Position numbers and translations under genes: made by a program
Part shown: positions 1 through 6,434 of the stretch, in pieces
How the letters are laid out: every line of letters starts with the position of its first letter
Numbering within the stretch: the stretch's first letter is position 1
Notes under the pieces: model-generated
What the model saw: the letters and a program-made list of their open reading frames with translations, nothing else
What the model was told of the DNA's origin: nothing
Databases searched by the model: none
NCBI GenBank assembly: GCA_030833025.1
Contig: JAURHZ010000058.1
Coordinates: 1 to 10,842 of the forward strand
Direction: 5' to 3'
DNA: 10,842 bases
From: Armatimonadota bacterium
Lineage (GTDB): Bacteria; Armatimonadota; Armatimonadia; Armatimonadales; Armatimonadaceae

Positions 1-1
1 C

Positions 2-133
2 GAACACTATGACCTCCTTGCAGTGCCAGTCCTGGAATCCGATGGTGAACTCCTTGGGATTGTTACCGTGGATGACACCCTCGAAGAACTGCTTCCTGCA
101 TCTTGGCGACGCAAGCGTGGCATCCGTCGATGA
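2..133 (+). CDS. CBS-domain protein, C-terminal end (partial)
   Basis: The frame is open from the left edge of the window and ends in TGA at 131-133, so only the last 43 residues are present. They carry the closing half of a CBS domain: a hydrophobic strand (LLAVPVLE), the acidic turn SDGELLG, then the strand and helix IVTVDDTLEELLP, followed by a short basic tail (SWRRKRGIRR). CBS domains bind adenosyl ligands or sense Mg2+ and gate a partner domain. The ending TVDD plus a helix plus LLP and a tryptophan resembles MgtE-type magnesium transporters and soluble MgtE-N/CBS proteins. That resemblance is from memory of the family, and the parent protein cannot be decided because everything upstream is missing. 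The next gene overlaps it by ATGA. Confidence 0.8.
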   Translation, partial: EHYDLLAVPVLESDGELLGIVTVDDTLEELLPASWRRKRGIRR

Positions 134-492
134 CACTCACCATCACATTTATTCTGAGACTAGATGCAGAATATGTGAGCGGAAGTAATCGACAATGGGG
201 ATTGCTTGGTAAGAAAGACAATGTGCTTCAAGCCGTTGACGGACACCATTTGTCGGTGTGTGCATGCATCGAATCTCCCGATGGCAGAGACTATCGTGGG
301 GATGCAATTGCTGGCAACAAGGGTGACAGATTTGTGTACTTCGGGCTCGAGCAGTCTGGTAAATGGTTGCGTCGTTGGAAGCTTCGGCAGTACCAACTTG
401 ATGACATTTTTAAGAGTGCCAGTGGAGATGAAGTCACAGTAAGTGTATTTCTGAGCAAGGAAGTTACTCCGCGGGTTTCCTTGGCTTCATAA
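130..492 (+). CDS. Small protein, possibly DUF5990-like
   Basis: A 120-residue protein. The ATG at 130 overlaps the TGA of the CBS gene (ATGA), the usual arrangement for translational coupling, so it is preferred over a TTG at 103 that lies inside the upstream gene. There is no clear Shine-Dalgarno site. The N-terminus (MTLTITFILRL) is a beta strand. Further on, a glycine-rich turn, the segment RFVYFGLE (residues 67-74) and the pair W79 and RRWKL (81-85) resemble the pattern of DUF5990 proteins, where a conserved RFVY strand is followed by a W-RR-K strand. The match is by eye and tentative. No catalytic motif, signal peptide or membrane segment is visible, and the function is unknown. It is probably cytoplasmic and co-transcribed with the CBS gene. 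Confidence 0.6.
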   Translation: MTLTITFILRLDAEYVSGSNRQWGLLGKKDNVLQAVDGHHLSVCACIESPDGRDYRGDAIAGNKGDRFVYFGLEQSGKWLRRWKLRQYQLDDIFKSASGDEVTVSVFLSKEVTPRVSLAS

Positions 493-601
493 CGCTTTGG
501 ATTTGACATGGCATCTAAAACCACGATTGATGCTCAATCCTGTAGAATGACCAACAGATAAACATACGCGGTATCTGCCCGTGTGCCAAGGAAGTAGTGG
601 A

Positions 602-883
602 ATGCAAGTAACGCTGGTATATCAAGCTGCACTCAATGCAGTGGTGGCATCGTCCCCGTTTCTCTCAACGCTATCCAAGCAGTTCGCCGTCGATGTCATT
701 GTCCGACAGGCGATGGTTACTACGAGTGGTGGGACGATGGAGCTCGCTCTTATTGGTGATCAGGACGAAATTAATCGAGCCGTTGCATTTTTGCAAACAA
801 CTGGTTCAACCCTCACAGGACCGATTGTGACACATGACAATGTCGTGAAGCCCGTCCTATCGAATGTATCCCGCGGCACGTAA
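602..883 (+). CDS. Free-standing NIL-domain protein
   Basis: A 93-residue protein that is almost entirely one NIL domain (Pfam PF09383). This is the ferredoxin-like regulatory domain found at the C-terminus of the methionine ABC transporter ATPase MetN and in some ferredoxins. Visible features are the first strand (MQVTLVY, 1-7), the helix ending SSPFLSTLSKQF (18-29), the characteristic VDVIVRQAMV strand (30-39), a GGTMELALIG strand (43-52) and a helix with AVAFLQTTG (60-68). In MetN the domain binds methionine; here no ATPase is attached, so the ligand and partner are unknown. The ATG at 602 is chosen because AAGGA lies 9 nt upstream (588-592) and the domain begins there; a GTG at 581 in frame would add seven unlikely residues. 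The gene is followed directly by a strong terminator. Confidence 0.8.
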   Translation: MQVTLVYQAALNAVVASSPFLSTLSKQFAVDVIVRQAMVTTSGGTMELALIGDQDEINRAVAFLQTTGSTLTGPIVTHDNVVKPVLSNVSRGT

Positions 884-902
884 GGCCGGAAGAGACTGAA
901 TG

Positions 903-946
903 AAGTCCTTGCAACAATCTAAGCGTTTGTTGCAAGGACTTTTTTT
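903..946 (+). terminator. Intrinsic terminator of the NIL gene
   Basis: A perfect 15-bp inverted repeat (903-917 with 927-941) with a 9-nt loop is followed on the plus strand by a run of seven T (940-946). It is a textbook rho-independent terminator 20 nt after the NIL stop codon. The stop codon of the converging minus-strand gene (TAA, 945-947) lies inside the T-run. The opposite flank has no comparable T-run on the minus strand, so it should mainly stop plus-strand transcription. Confidence 0.92.
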
Positions 947-1286
947 ATTCGTCTATTTCTTCGATGTCGTCCTCGGATGATCCTGAAGTGTCCGTGTAGT
1001 TGCTAATTTCTTCGCCCCGGAACACAGTGACCAGAAAGTCCTCCCGGTCAAAGTTGGGAAGATAGGCCTGTACAACCTGTTCATCAATCTGTGCAATCAG
1101 ACCCTCTTCTGCTGCAACATCCAAATCTTGTTCGAGCACCAACGTCGCATATACCGTTTGGTGCGCATAATGGATATCCATTTGACCGATACGGGTTTGG
1201 TTATCCCAGATTAGGTAGACCTCTGAGTAAGGTGTTCTGACAATCCTATTGAGTCTGTACGAGGCAATCTGTCGTTCCAATGGCAT
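945..1286 (-). CDS. Small acidic protein downstream of ftsH, unknown function
   Basis: A 113-residue protein that I do not recognise. It begins with a basic, mixed segment (PLERQIASYRLNRIVRTPYSEVYLIW) that looks like two beta strands, continues with IGQMDIHYAHQTVYATLVLEQ (strand-turn-strand, about 33-53), a helix (AAEEGLIAQIDEQVVQAY) and a strand DFLVTVFRGEE (83-93). It ends in a disordered acidic tail rich in S, D and E (97-113). The fold looks like a compact alpha/beta domain without membrane segments. ATG at 1286 is chosen; the frame stays open to an ATG at 1397, but that would overlap the end of ftsH and run through the terminator hairpin. No Shine-Dalgarno site is visible. It follows ftsH on the same strand, separated by the ftsH terminator, so it depends on read-through or an unseen promoter. 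Confidence 0.7.
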   Translation of the reverse strand: MPLERQIASYRLNRIVRTPYSEVYLIWDNQTRIGQMDIHYAHQTVYATLVLEQDLDVAAEEGLIAQIDEQVVQAYLPNFDREDFLVTVFRGEEISNYTDTSGSSEDDIEEIDE

Positions 1287-1302
1287 ATTGCATGGTACCG
1301 CT

Positions 1303-1335
1303 AAAAAGAAACGGACCGAGTTTCTCCCGGTCCGT
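1303..1335 (-). terminator. Intrinsic terminator after ftsH
   Basis: On the minus strand, ACGGACCG (1335-1328) pairs with CGGTCCGT (1318-1311) across a 9-nt loop, and TTCTTTTT (1310-1303) follows. The hairpin starts about 15 nt after the ftsH stop codon. It lies in the spacer between ftsH and the small acidic gene, ending 16 nt before that gene's start codon. Confidence 0.85.
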
Positions 1336-1350
1336 CGTCCTTGGTGGCTA

Positions 1351-3339
1351 CTAAGCCAGTCCTGGTTCCAATCTCTGCTGTGTGCCTGTAGGTGCATCGT
1401 CGGATGATGCTACATCACTGACTGGCGGAGGAGGCGCTGTTGGAGGCATTGGCGGTGTTGGTGGCTTAGGCGTTCGTCCACCAGTAGCCGGCACAACCGC
1501 GTCTTGAATCAAGGCAAGGAAGTCATCCCTGTCAAGGGTTTCCTTATCTAGAAGCTCGACTGTCAGTCGGTCTAGCAAATGTCGGTTTTCTGTCAGAATC
1601 TGCTCGGCGCGAGCGTAGTTCCGGTCGATAATCGTTGAAATTTCTTCATCGACGATTCGAGCCATTTCTTCCGAGTAATCGGATTCATCGCCGCCAAAGT
1701 CGCGACCCATAAACGGGGACCCAGCTGCACGGCCAAAGCGTCGGTTGCCCAATCGCTCACTCATCCCGTACTCACATACCATCGCTTTAGCAATGCGAGT
1801 TACTTGGGAGAGATCTGAGTATGCACCCGTGTTGATTTCACCGTAGACGAGGAGTTCAGCGATACGTCCACCGAGAGCCATCGCAATAATGTCTTCGAAT
1901 TCGGACTTCGTGCGACCTTCGCGTGTTTCATCCGGAAGATTAATCGTTACGCCGCCCGCTTGACCACGTGCAACAATGGTTACCTTGTGGACTGGATCAG
2001 CATGTGCGAGGAGTTCGCCTACGATTGCGTGACCGGCTTCGTGTACAGATACCTTTGTGAGCGCTTCCTTTGAACGAACACGGCTCTTACGTGCCGGGCC
2101 CATCAGCTCACGATCGATCGCTTCTTCAAGGTCAATCATGTCAATCTGACGCTTGTCCTTGCGCGCTGCAAGAAGGGCTGCCTCATTGATCAGGTTTGCA
2201 AGCTCAGCTCCAGAAAAGCCAGGAGTCAGCTTAGCAAGCGTAGTCAGGTTGACCTCAGGTGCAATCGGCTTCCCCTTGGTGTGAACCTTCAGAATAGCCT
2301 CTCGCCCCTTGACATCAGGAGCATCCACCGTCACACGTCGGTCGAAACGGCCTGGACGCAGAAGCGCTGGATCAAGGACATCAGCGCGGTTTGTCGCAGC
2401 GATTACAATGACACCTGCATTAGGGTCAAAGCCATCCATCTCGACCAGAAGCTGGTTGAGGGTTTGCTCGCGCTCGTCATGTCCGCCACCCCAGCCAGCG
2501 CCACGCTGACGGCCTACAGCATCGATTTCATCGATGAAGATAAGGCATGGACGGTTTTGCTTGGCAGTTTCAAAGAGGTCACGAACGCGGCTCGCACCAA
2601 CACCAACGAACATCTCAACAAAGTCGCTACCGCTGATGTGGAAGAAGGGGACACCAGCCTCACCTGCGACGGCACGTGCAAGCAATGTCTTACCAGTACC
2701 TGGAGGGCCCAAAAGGAGAACTCCCTTTGGAATCTTCGCACCAAGCGCTTGGAATTTGCGTGAGTTCTTTAGGAACTCGACGATTTCCATTAAGTCTTGC
2801 TTGGCTTCTTCTACACCAGCGACATCTTCAAATGTCACACGCTGGCTGTTTTCAGCAGGACGTCGAGGCTTTGCACGCCCAAAGCTCATCGCTTGGTTGT
2901 TATTACCTTGCATCGGGCGGAAGAAAATCACCCAAACCAACACCATAACAATCAAGGGTAGCAATGCACTGAGCGCAAAGCTCGTGAGGATGTCTGTAAA
3001 GCTATCCTGCTCGACGCGAACGTTAATTCCCTTTGCGTGGAGCTTTTCCGTGAGCGTGTTTACAAGGTCACCTGAGTTCGGTAGAACGACGTAAAACTCA
3101 TTTGATTCGCCAGCAGTGCCAGCGACACTCGGTGTGAACTTACCAGTAAGTGTATTCTTCTTAATGGTTACTTCCTGAATGATCGATGCATCGCTGTCTA
3201 ACTTGTCGTAAAGCTGGCCGATAGCCACCTCACGAGGAGCCGCTACACCAAAAGGCATGCGTAGAAACGGGCGTAATGACACCAGTGTCAACCCGATTAT
3301 TGCTGCGATGAGAAGCCATCCGGCTATCCGTCGATTCAA
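1351..3339 (-). CDS. ftsH: ATP-dependent membrane zinc protease FtsH
   Basis: FtsH is a membrane-anchored hexameric AAA+ protease that degrades damaged membrane proteins and short-lived regulators. All landmarks are present in 662 residues: TM1 (about 7-22), an extracytoplasmic domain, TM2 (about 119-140), Walker A GPPGTGKT (211-218), the pore-loop motif MFVGVG (243-248), Walker B LIFIDEID (266-273), the second region of homology with N317 and arginines 328, 331 and 334, and the zinc site HEAGH (433-437) with D509 as the likely third ligand. The C-terminal tail (622-640) is proline-rich and unlike the core. The start is TTG at 3339, supported by GGAGG 7 nt upstream (3347-3351) and by the Met-Asn-Arg-Arg plus TM1 beginning; no in-frame ATG fits. 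It has its own extended -10 promoter and terminator. Confidence 0.97.
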   Translation of the reverse strand: MNRRIAGWLLIAAIIGLTLVSLRPFLRMPFGVAAPREVAIGQLYDKLDSDASIIQEVTIKKNTLTGKFTPSVAGTAGESNEFYVVLPNSGDLVNTLTEKLHAKGINVRVEQDSFTDILTSFALSALLPLIVMVLVWVIFFRPMQGNNNQAMSFGRAKPRRPAENSQRVTFEDVAGVEEAKQDLMEIVEFLKNSRKFQALGAKIPKGVLLLGPPGTGKTLLARAVAGEAGVPFFHISGSDFVEMFVGVGASRVRDLFETAKQNRPCLIFIDEIDAVGRQRGAGWGGGHDEREQTLNQLLVEMDGFDPNAGVIVIAATNRADVLDPALLRPGRFDRRVTVDAPDVKGREAILKVHTKGKPIAPEVNLTTLAKLTPGFSGAELANLINEAALLAARKDKRQIDMIDLEEAIDRELMGPARKSRVRSKEALTKVSVHEAGHAIVGELLAHADPVHKVTIVARGQAGGVTINLPDETREGRTKSEFEDIIAMALGGRIAELLVYGEINTGAYSDLSQVTRIAKAMVCEYGMSERLGNRRFGRAAGSPFMGRDFGGDESDYSEEMARIVDEEISTIIDRNYARAEQILTENRHLLDRLTVELLDKETLDRDDFLALIQDAVVPATGGRTPKPPTPPMPPTAPPPPVSDVASSDDAPTGTQQRLEPGLA

Positions 3340-3411
3340 TCAACCGCCTCCATTACAACCAGGAGCGATGCTGCTGGATGAAACGCCAATTCGTACACGA
3401 AAGGTGCAGGA

Positions 3412-3420
3412 ACTATACCA
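3412..3420 (-). promoter_or_regulatory. Extended -10 promoter of ftsH
   Basis: On the minus strand the sequence reads TGGTATAGT (3420-3412), an extended -10 (TG-N-TATAGT, one mismatch to TATAAT). No good -35 box is seen at the usual distance, which fits an extended -10 promoter. Transcription would begin near 3405, giving a leader of about 65 nt before the TTG start. The tRNA-Ser promoter has the same TG-N-TATAGT form. Confidence 0.6.
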
Positions 3421-3436
3421 CGCAGGGCATTAATTC

Positions 3437-3459
3437 ATGACATCGTGCTTACATGTCAT
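3437..3459. promoter_or_regulatory. Inverted repeat in the ftsH upstream region, possible operator
   Basis: ATGACAT (3437-3443) and ATGTCAT (3453-3459) form a 7-bp perfect inverted repeat with a 9-bp spacer, about 16 bp centre to centre. It covers the position where a -35 box of ftsH would be. This could be a binding site for a dimeric regulator, but a 7-bp repeat can also occur by chance. Confidence 0.3.
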
Positions 3460-3519
3460 ACGATGCTCGTGCCTGTCAGGTTCCGAGGAAACTACCAATA
3501 CCGGTATTCTGTAGTCTGA

Positions 3520-4008
3520 ATGCTTTACATATACGTGCGAGCTCCGGGTCCAGGAGCTGTAATCCGATTATTGGAACGTTTCTCTGGTGTTGCGCCTTGG
3601 GAAATTTCGGTAACTCCTGCGGATTTACATTCTGGCTACAGGTGTCTTTCCGTCTCGTTGACTGATCAAGTTGCCTTTGCTAACTATCTGGCGAGGTGCC
3701 TTCGGGATAATGTCTTCATAGTGGATGCATCGAATGGGCGGCTACAGGTCACGCAATATGATCACGACAACAGTGATTCCTCTGCTGAAGGCATTTGTAC
3801 AATTGATGTACGTGTCTCGTCGATACCATTAATCGGACATCGTCAGGTTACACGTGCGCTAAAAAGCGCCAGTTTACCCAGCTGGGTGACTAGGCTTAAA
3901 CATCTCAAGGCCGTTCCGTATGAAACGGTTGCCGTGCTTGATCAGAGAGACTTGTTGGTTGAAGCAGGCGATGTACGTTACACGGCGCAGGGGAATATGC
4001 CTGACTAG
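3520..4008 (+). CDS. Hypothetical protein upstream of ispH
   Basis: A 162-residue protein that I do not recognise. It is likely real: it fills the space between the divergent ftsH promoter and ispH, and no good competing frame exists. The N-terminal half (MLYIYVRAPGPGAVIRLLERF, then WEISVTPADL, a YRCLSVSL strand and a helix VAFANYLARCL) looks like a small alpha/beta domain. A Ser/Asp-rich linker (81-89) follows, then strands ICTIDVRVSSIPLIG and a C-terminal segment of short helices and strands. There is no signal peptide, membrane segment or catalytic motif. The ATG at 3520 has no Shine-Dalgarno site. A possible -10 (TATTCT, 3505-3510) would start transcription only two or three nucleotides before the ATG. 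The stop codon is 13 nt before ispH. Confidence 0.6.
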   Translation: MLYIYVRAPGPGAVIRLLERFSGVAPWEISVTPADLHSGYRCLSVSLTDQVAFANYLARCLRDNVFIVDASNGRLQVTQYDHDNSDSSAEGICTIDVRVSSIPLIGHRQVTRALKSASLPSWVTRLKHLKAVPYETVAVLDQRDLLVEAGDVRYTAQGNMPD

Positions 4009-4009
4009 G

Positions 4010-4015
4010 TATAAT
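4010..4015 (+). promoter_or_regulatory. -10 box for a leaderless ispH transcript
   Basis: A consensus TATAAT lies in the 13-nt gap between the upstream stop codon (4006-4008) and the ispH ATG (4022). Six bases separate it from the ATG, so transcription starting at the normal distance would begin on or beside the A of ATG. No Shine-Dalgarno site exists in this gap, and no clear -35 box is seen. Confidence 0.6.
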
Positions 4016-4021
4016 CGCGAC

Positions 4022-4966
4022 ATGAAGATTCTGATGGCAGGCCCCCGTGGCTTTTGTGCCGGCGTCGACCGTGCCGTTGATACTGTCGAACGGGCCTTGG
4101 CTGTCGTGGGTGCGCCTCTCTATGTCAAACACGAGATTATTCACAACAAACCGGTTTGTGACAGTTTGAAGGAGAGGGGGGTCATCTTCACCGATGACCT
4201 CAATGATGTTCCTAATGGCAGCTTGGTTGTCTTCAGTGCACATGGGAGCGCACCATCTGACTATGCGCTTGCGGAGAGTCGATCGCTACAAGTGTTAGAT
4301 GCTACCTGCCCGCTTGTCACGAAAATCCATTTGGAAGTTCGCAAGTACCTTAAGAAGGGCTTCGGCATTATCTACATCGGACATCATGGTCACGTTGAGA
4401 CGATTGGTACCCTTGGCCAAGCTCCCGGGCAGCTACATTTAGTTACAAATCAGGATGAAGTCGCGGCGCTTGTTGATCCTGGAACGCCTGATCTCATCTA
4501 TCTGACACAGACAACTTTGTCCATTGATGAGACCCGCGGTCTCGTTGATGCCCTGAAAGTTCGGTTTCCACGTCTTCAAGACCCGCCGACATCTGATATT
4601 TGCTACGCTACACAAAATCGCCAGGATGCCATCAAAGAGGTTTGCCGTACAGCAGATGTCTGCTTCGTCGTAGGATCACAGACATCCAGTAACTCTAAAT
4701 CGCTCCGGAGTGTTGCAGAGTCTATGGGCGTCCGGGCATATCTCATTGACGGTCCGGATGAAATTACAGATGAGATGCTCGAGGGAGTATCGGTTGTTGC
4801 TTTAACGGGTGGAGCGAGCGCACCCGAGGCGGTTATACAGAGCGTAGTTGCACGTATAAGTGCTTACAAGGACTGTGGTGTGGAACCGGTTATCGTCCGC
4901 GATGAACACATGGACTTCCGAGTACCACAATCGCTTATTGCCCTAGAGCAACGTCACCGAAACTAG
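4022..4966 (+). CDS. ispH: 4-hydroxy-3-methylbut-2-enyl diphosphate reductase (IspH/LytB)
   Basis: IspH is the last enzyme of the MEP pathway. It reduces HMBPP to isopentenyl and dimethylallyl diphosphate using a [4Fe-4S] cluster in the cytoplasm. The 314-residue length is normal. The three cluster cysteines are C12 (GPRGFCAGV), C96 (DATCPLV) and C194 (DICYATQ). Substrate-binding residues are present: H41 (IIHN), H74 (SAHG), H124 with catalytic E126 (GHHGHVE), the TQTTLS segment (162-167), SSNS (222-225) and S266 (GGASAPE). ATG at 4022 is chosen because the conserved MKILMAGPRGFCAGV begins there; upstream in-frame codons are not IspH-like. There is no Shine-Dalgarno site. A TATAAT at 4010-4015 suggests its own leaderless transcript, besides possible read-through from the 162-aa gene. 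Confidence 0.96.
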   Translation: MKILMAGPRGFCAGVDRAVDTVERALAVVGAPLYVKHEIIHNKPVCDSLKERGVIFTDDLNDVPNGSLVVFSAHGSAPSDYALAESRSLQVLDATCPLVTKIHLEVRKYLKKGFGIIYIGHHGHVETIGTLGQAPGQLHLVTNQDEVAALVDPGTPDLIYLTQTTLSIDETRGLVDALKVRFPRLQDPPTSDICYATQNRQDAIKEVCRTADVCFVVGSQTSSNSKSLRSVAESMGVRAYLIDGPDEITDEMLEGVSVVALTGGASAPEAVIQSVVARISAYKDCGVEPVIVRDEHMDFRVPQSLIALEQRHRN

Positions 4967-5001
4967 GTCTGCGTATATCTCTTTCACTAGACGCAGACCT
5001 A
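4964..5001. terminator. Hairpin between converging ispH and oxidoreductase genes
   Basis: TAGGTCTGCGT (4964-4974) and ACGCAGACCTA (4991-5001) form an 11-bp perfect stem with a 16-nt loop. The left arm starts in the ispH stop codon and the right arm ends 8 nt before the stop of the minus-strand oxidoreductase. T-runs on both sides are poor, so termination may be weak; position and symmetry suit a shared bidirectional terminator. Confidence 0.65.
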
Positions 5002-5009
5002 CTTAACTC

Positions 5010-6089
5010 TTAGTTGATCGTTACTTCGCGGCCTTCTTCTGACGAGCGGAAGATACCGTCGATAATTTGCGTCACCATCAAGGCTTGTTCACCTGTTGCA
5101 GCCCCGACCTCTTCGATGGTCAGGTCATTCTGAACGGCCTTCATGAACATCCGGATTTCTTCACCATGCGTTGATTCCACTTTAGGAAGCCAACCGGCTG
5201 TCGTGTCGGTAAGCGTGCCAAACTCCTCACGGTACATCGTGTACTGACCAGCATTTGCATCGAAGAACGCACCAGCCCCTGTGCCATAGAGCTGTGTGTC
5301 AAAGTGTTCATGGTCGATGTTTGCCACAAAGGAGCTCATCAAGTGCATCGTTCGGCCGTCCTCAAATCGAACCATAGCAGCGGCGAAGTCTTCGACGGTG
5401 TACTTCTTAGGATCCCACTGTCCCCACATGCCTACTACATCACCCCGGCGCGCAATAAATGCATCCGCGCGACCAGATACTGCAACGGGCTTTGGATGGC
5501 CCATTAGCCACAAGGTCATGTCGGTGATGTGCACGCCGATATCGATCAGTGGGCCACCGCCATTCTTTTCTTTGTCAATGAAAACGCCCCATGTAGGGAC
5601 GCCACGACGACGCATCGCCTTTGCATTAGCGTGGTAAATGTCACCCATAATGCCTTGATTGATGGCTCGCTTTAGCGACTGCGCGCCGGATGAGAAGCGC
5701 ATGTTGTAGCCGATCTGAAGCTTGTTGCCTGTTTCCTTGGCGACTGCAATCATTTCCTTGCATTCAGTGGCGTTCATTGCCATCGGCTTTTCACACAGCA
5801 CATGCTTACCAGCACGCAGAGCATCGATGGTGATTTGCTTATGCCAACCATTGGGCGTACAAACCGACACTGCATCAATCTCAGGCATCGCGAGGAGCTT
5901 GTGGTAATCCTCGAGAATGTGTTCGACAGAAAACTTGTCCTGAGCTTGTGCCCGACGTTCCTCGGCAACATCTGCAACTGCGATAACCTCGCACGTGTCA
6001 GACTGCTTTAGGTAATTTCCCATGTGGGCACCTTGCGCGATGCCGCCAAATCCGATGATTCCAATACCTGTTTTGCCGTTTCTTGCCAT
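5010..6089 (-). CDS. Gfo/Idh/MocA-family NAD(P)-dependent oxidoreductase
   Basis: A 359-residue member of the Gfo/Idh/MocA family, soluble dehydrogenases acting on sugars, inositols and related polyols. The N-terminal Rossmann domain has the dinucleotide motif GIIGFGGIAQGAH (10-22), the acidic residue D40 after the second strand, and the EKP signature (CEKPMA, 99-104), whose lysine K101 is catalytic in the family. The C-terminal domain has the usual GGGPLIDIGVHITD motif (177-190) with D183 and H187 as likely catalytic residues. The length is typical and no signal peptide is present. The start is secure: AAAGGAGG (6097-6104) lies 7 nt before the ATG. The substrate cannot be told from sequence. 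It follows the PIG-L and DUF5658-like genes on the same strand after about 270 nt, so co-transcription is possible but not shown. Confidence 0.93.
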   Translation of the reverse strand: MARNGKTGIGIIGFGGIAQGAHMGNYLKQSDTCEVIAVADVAEERRAQAQDKFSVEHILEDYHKLLAMPEIDAVSVCTPNGWHKQITIDALRAGKHVLCEKPMAMNATECKEMIAVAKETGNKLQIGYNMRFSSGAQSLKRAINQGIMGDIYHANAKAMRRRGVPTWGVFIDKEKNGGGPLIDIGVHITDMTLWLMGHPKPVAVSGRADAFIARRGDVVGMWGQWDPKKYTVEDFAAAMVRFEDGRTMHLMSSFVANIDHEHFDTQLYGTGAGAFFDANAGQYTMYREEFGTLTDTTAGWLPKVESTHGEEIRMFMKAVQNDLTIEEVGAATGEQALMVTQIIDGIFRSSEEGREVTIN

Positions 6090-6096
6090 CGATGGC

Positions 6097-6104
6097 CTCC
6101 TTTA
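6097..6104 (-). promoter_or_regulatory. Strong Shine-Dalgarno site of the oxidoreductase
   Basis: AAAGGAGG on the minus strand, 7 nt before the ATG at 6089. It is the best ribosome binding site in the window and fixes the start. It contrasts with ispH and the 162-aa gene, which have none. Confidence 0.85.
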
Positions 6105-6187
6105 GACCTCTATGAGAATTCATCAACTTTGGTCTGGACTCCTGCAATGGCCTTGTATATATGGGCACTTTCACCTGACTCGAGTGA

Positions 6188-6268
6188 TTGCCTAGAATTT
6201 CGCAAACCCAAAATACACGGCCACATACGCCAGAATAATCACGCGTAACAACCAGATCGTGAAGTGTC
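6188..6268. repeat. 81-bp direct repeat, copy A
   Basis: Copy A matches copy B (6354-6434) at 78 of 81 positions with no gap, at a constant offset of 166 bp. The mismatches are at 6233, 6237 and 6241. Identity drops sharply at both edges, though weak similarity at the same offset (for example ACTTTCA at 6167 and 6333) hints at an older, longer tandem duplication. Copy A lies outside any intact gene. Confidence 0.95.
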
Positions 6269-6308
6269 CAAGAGATTGTGAGAATCGATCAATTAAGGTT
6301 TCTAACCC
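6192..6308 (-). pseudogene. Decayed C-terminal duplicate of the DUF5658-like gene
   Basis: The minus strand holds a 38-codon open stretch, bounded upstream by an in-frame TGA (6309-6311) and ending at TAG (6192-6194). Its last 24 codons encode the same final membrane helix and stop as the intact gene at 6358-6705, with one substitution (Val for Ala); the other two base differences are synonymous. Before that, IDRFSQSLGH only loosely resembles PRLAQSHRH of the intact protein, and similarity is then lost. There is no start codon. It is most simply the remnant of a tandem paralogue or a partial duplication. Confidence 0.75.
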
Positions 6309-6353
6309 TCAAATGTGCATCGATATGACGATACTTTCAGGTAACCAGACGAT

Positions 6354-6434
6354 TTGCCTAGAATTTCGCAAACCCAAAATACACGGCCACATACGCCAAA
6401 ATGATCGCGCGTAACAACCAGATCGTGAAGTGTC
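6354..6434. repeat. 81-bp direct repeat, copy B
   Basis: Partner of copy A at 6188-6268. Copy B encodes the last helix and stop codon of the intact DUF5658-like gene plus about four bases of 3' flank, on the minus strand. Confidence 0.95.

Noticed and set aside
103..129. TTG at 103 as the start of the DUF5990-like gene
   Set aside because: It lies inside the CBS gene. The ATG at 130 forms an ATGA overlap and starts a clear beta strand.
543..548. TAGAAT as a -10 box for the NIL gene
   Set aside because: No -35 at an acceptable distance: TTGACA at 503-508 is 34 bp away and TTGATG at 527-532 only 10 bp. Left out for lack of support.
2281..2763. A 160-codon plus-strand open frame and several shorter ones opposite ftsH
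   Set aside because: They lie entirely opposite the ATPase core of ftsH, have no protein-like features or ribosome site, and are explained by codon bias of the real gene.
3905..4243. Minus-strand 112-codon frame over the 5' part of ispH
   Set aside because: It overlaps the certain ispH gene and the end of the 162-aa gene, and has no recognisable features.
6188..6434. The repeat pair as a CRISPR array or the ends of an insertion sequence
   Set aside because: There are only two 81-bp copies in direct orientation, no transposase, no terminal inverted repeats, and copy B is coding sequence.
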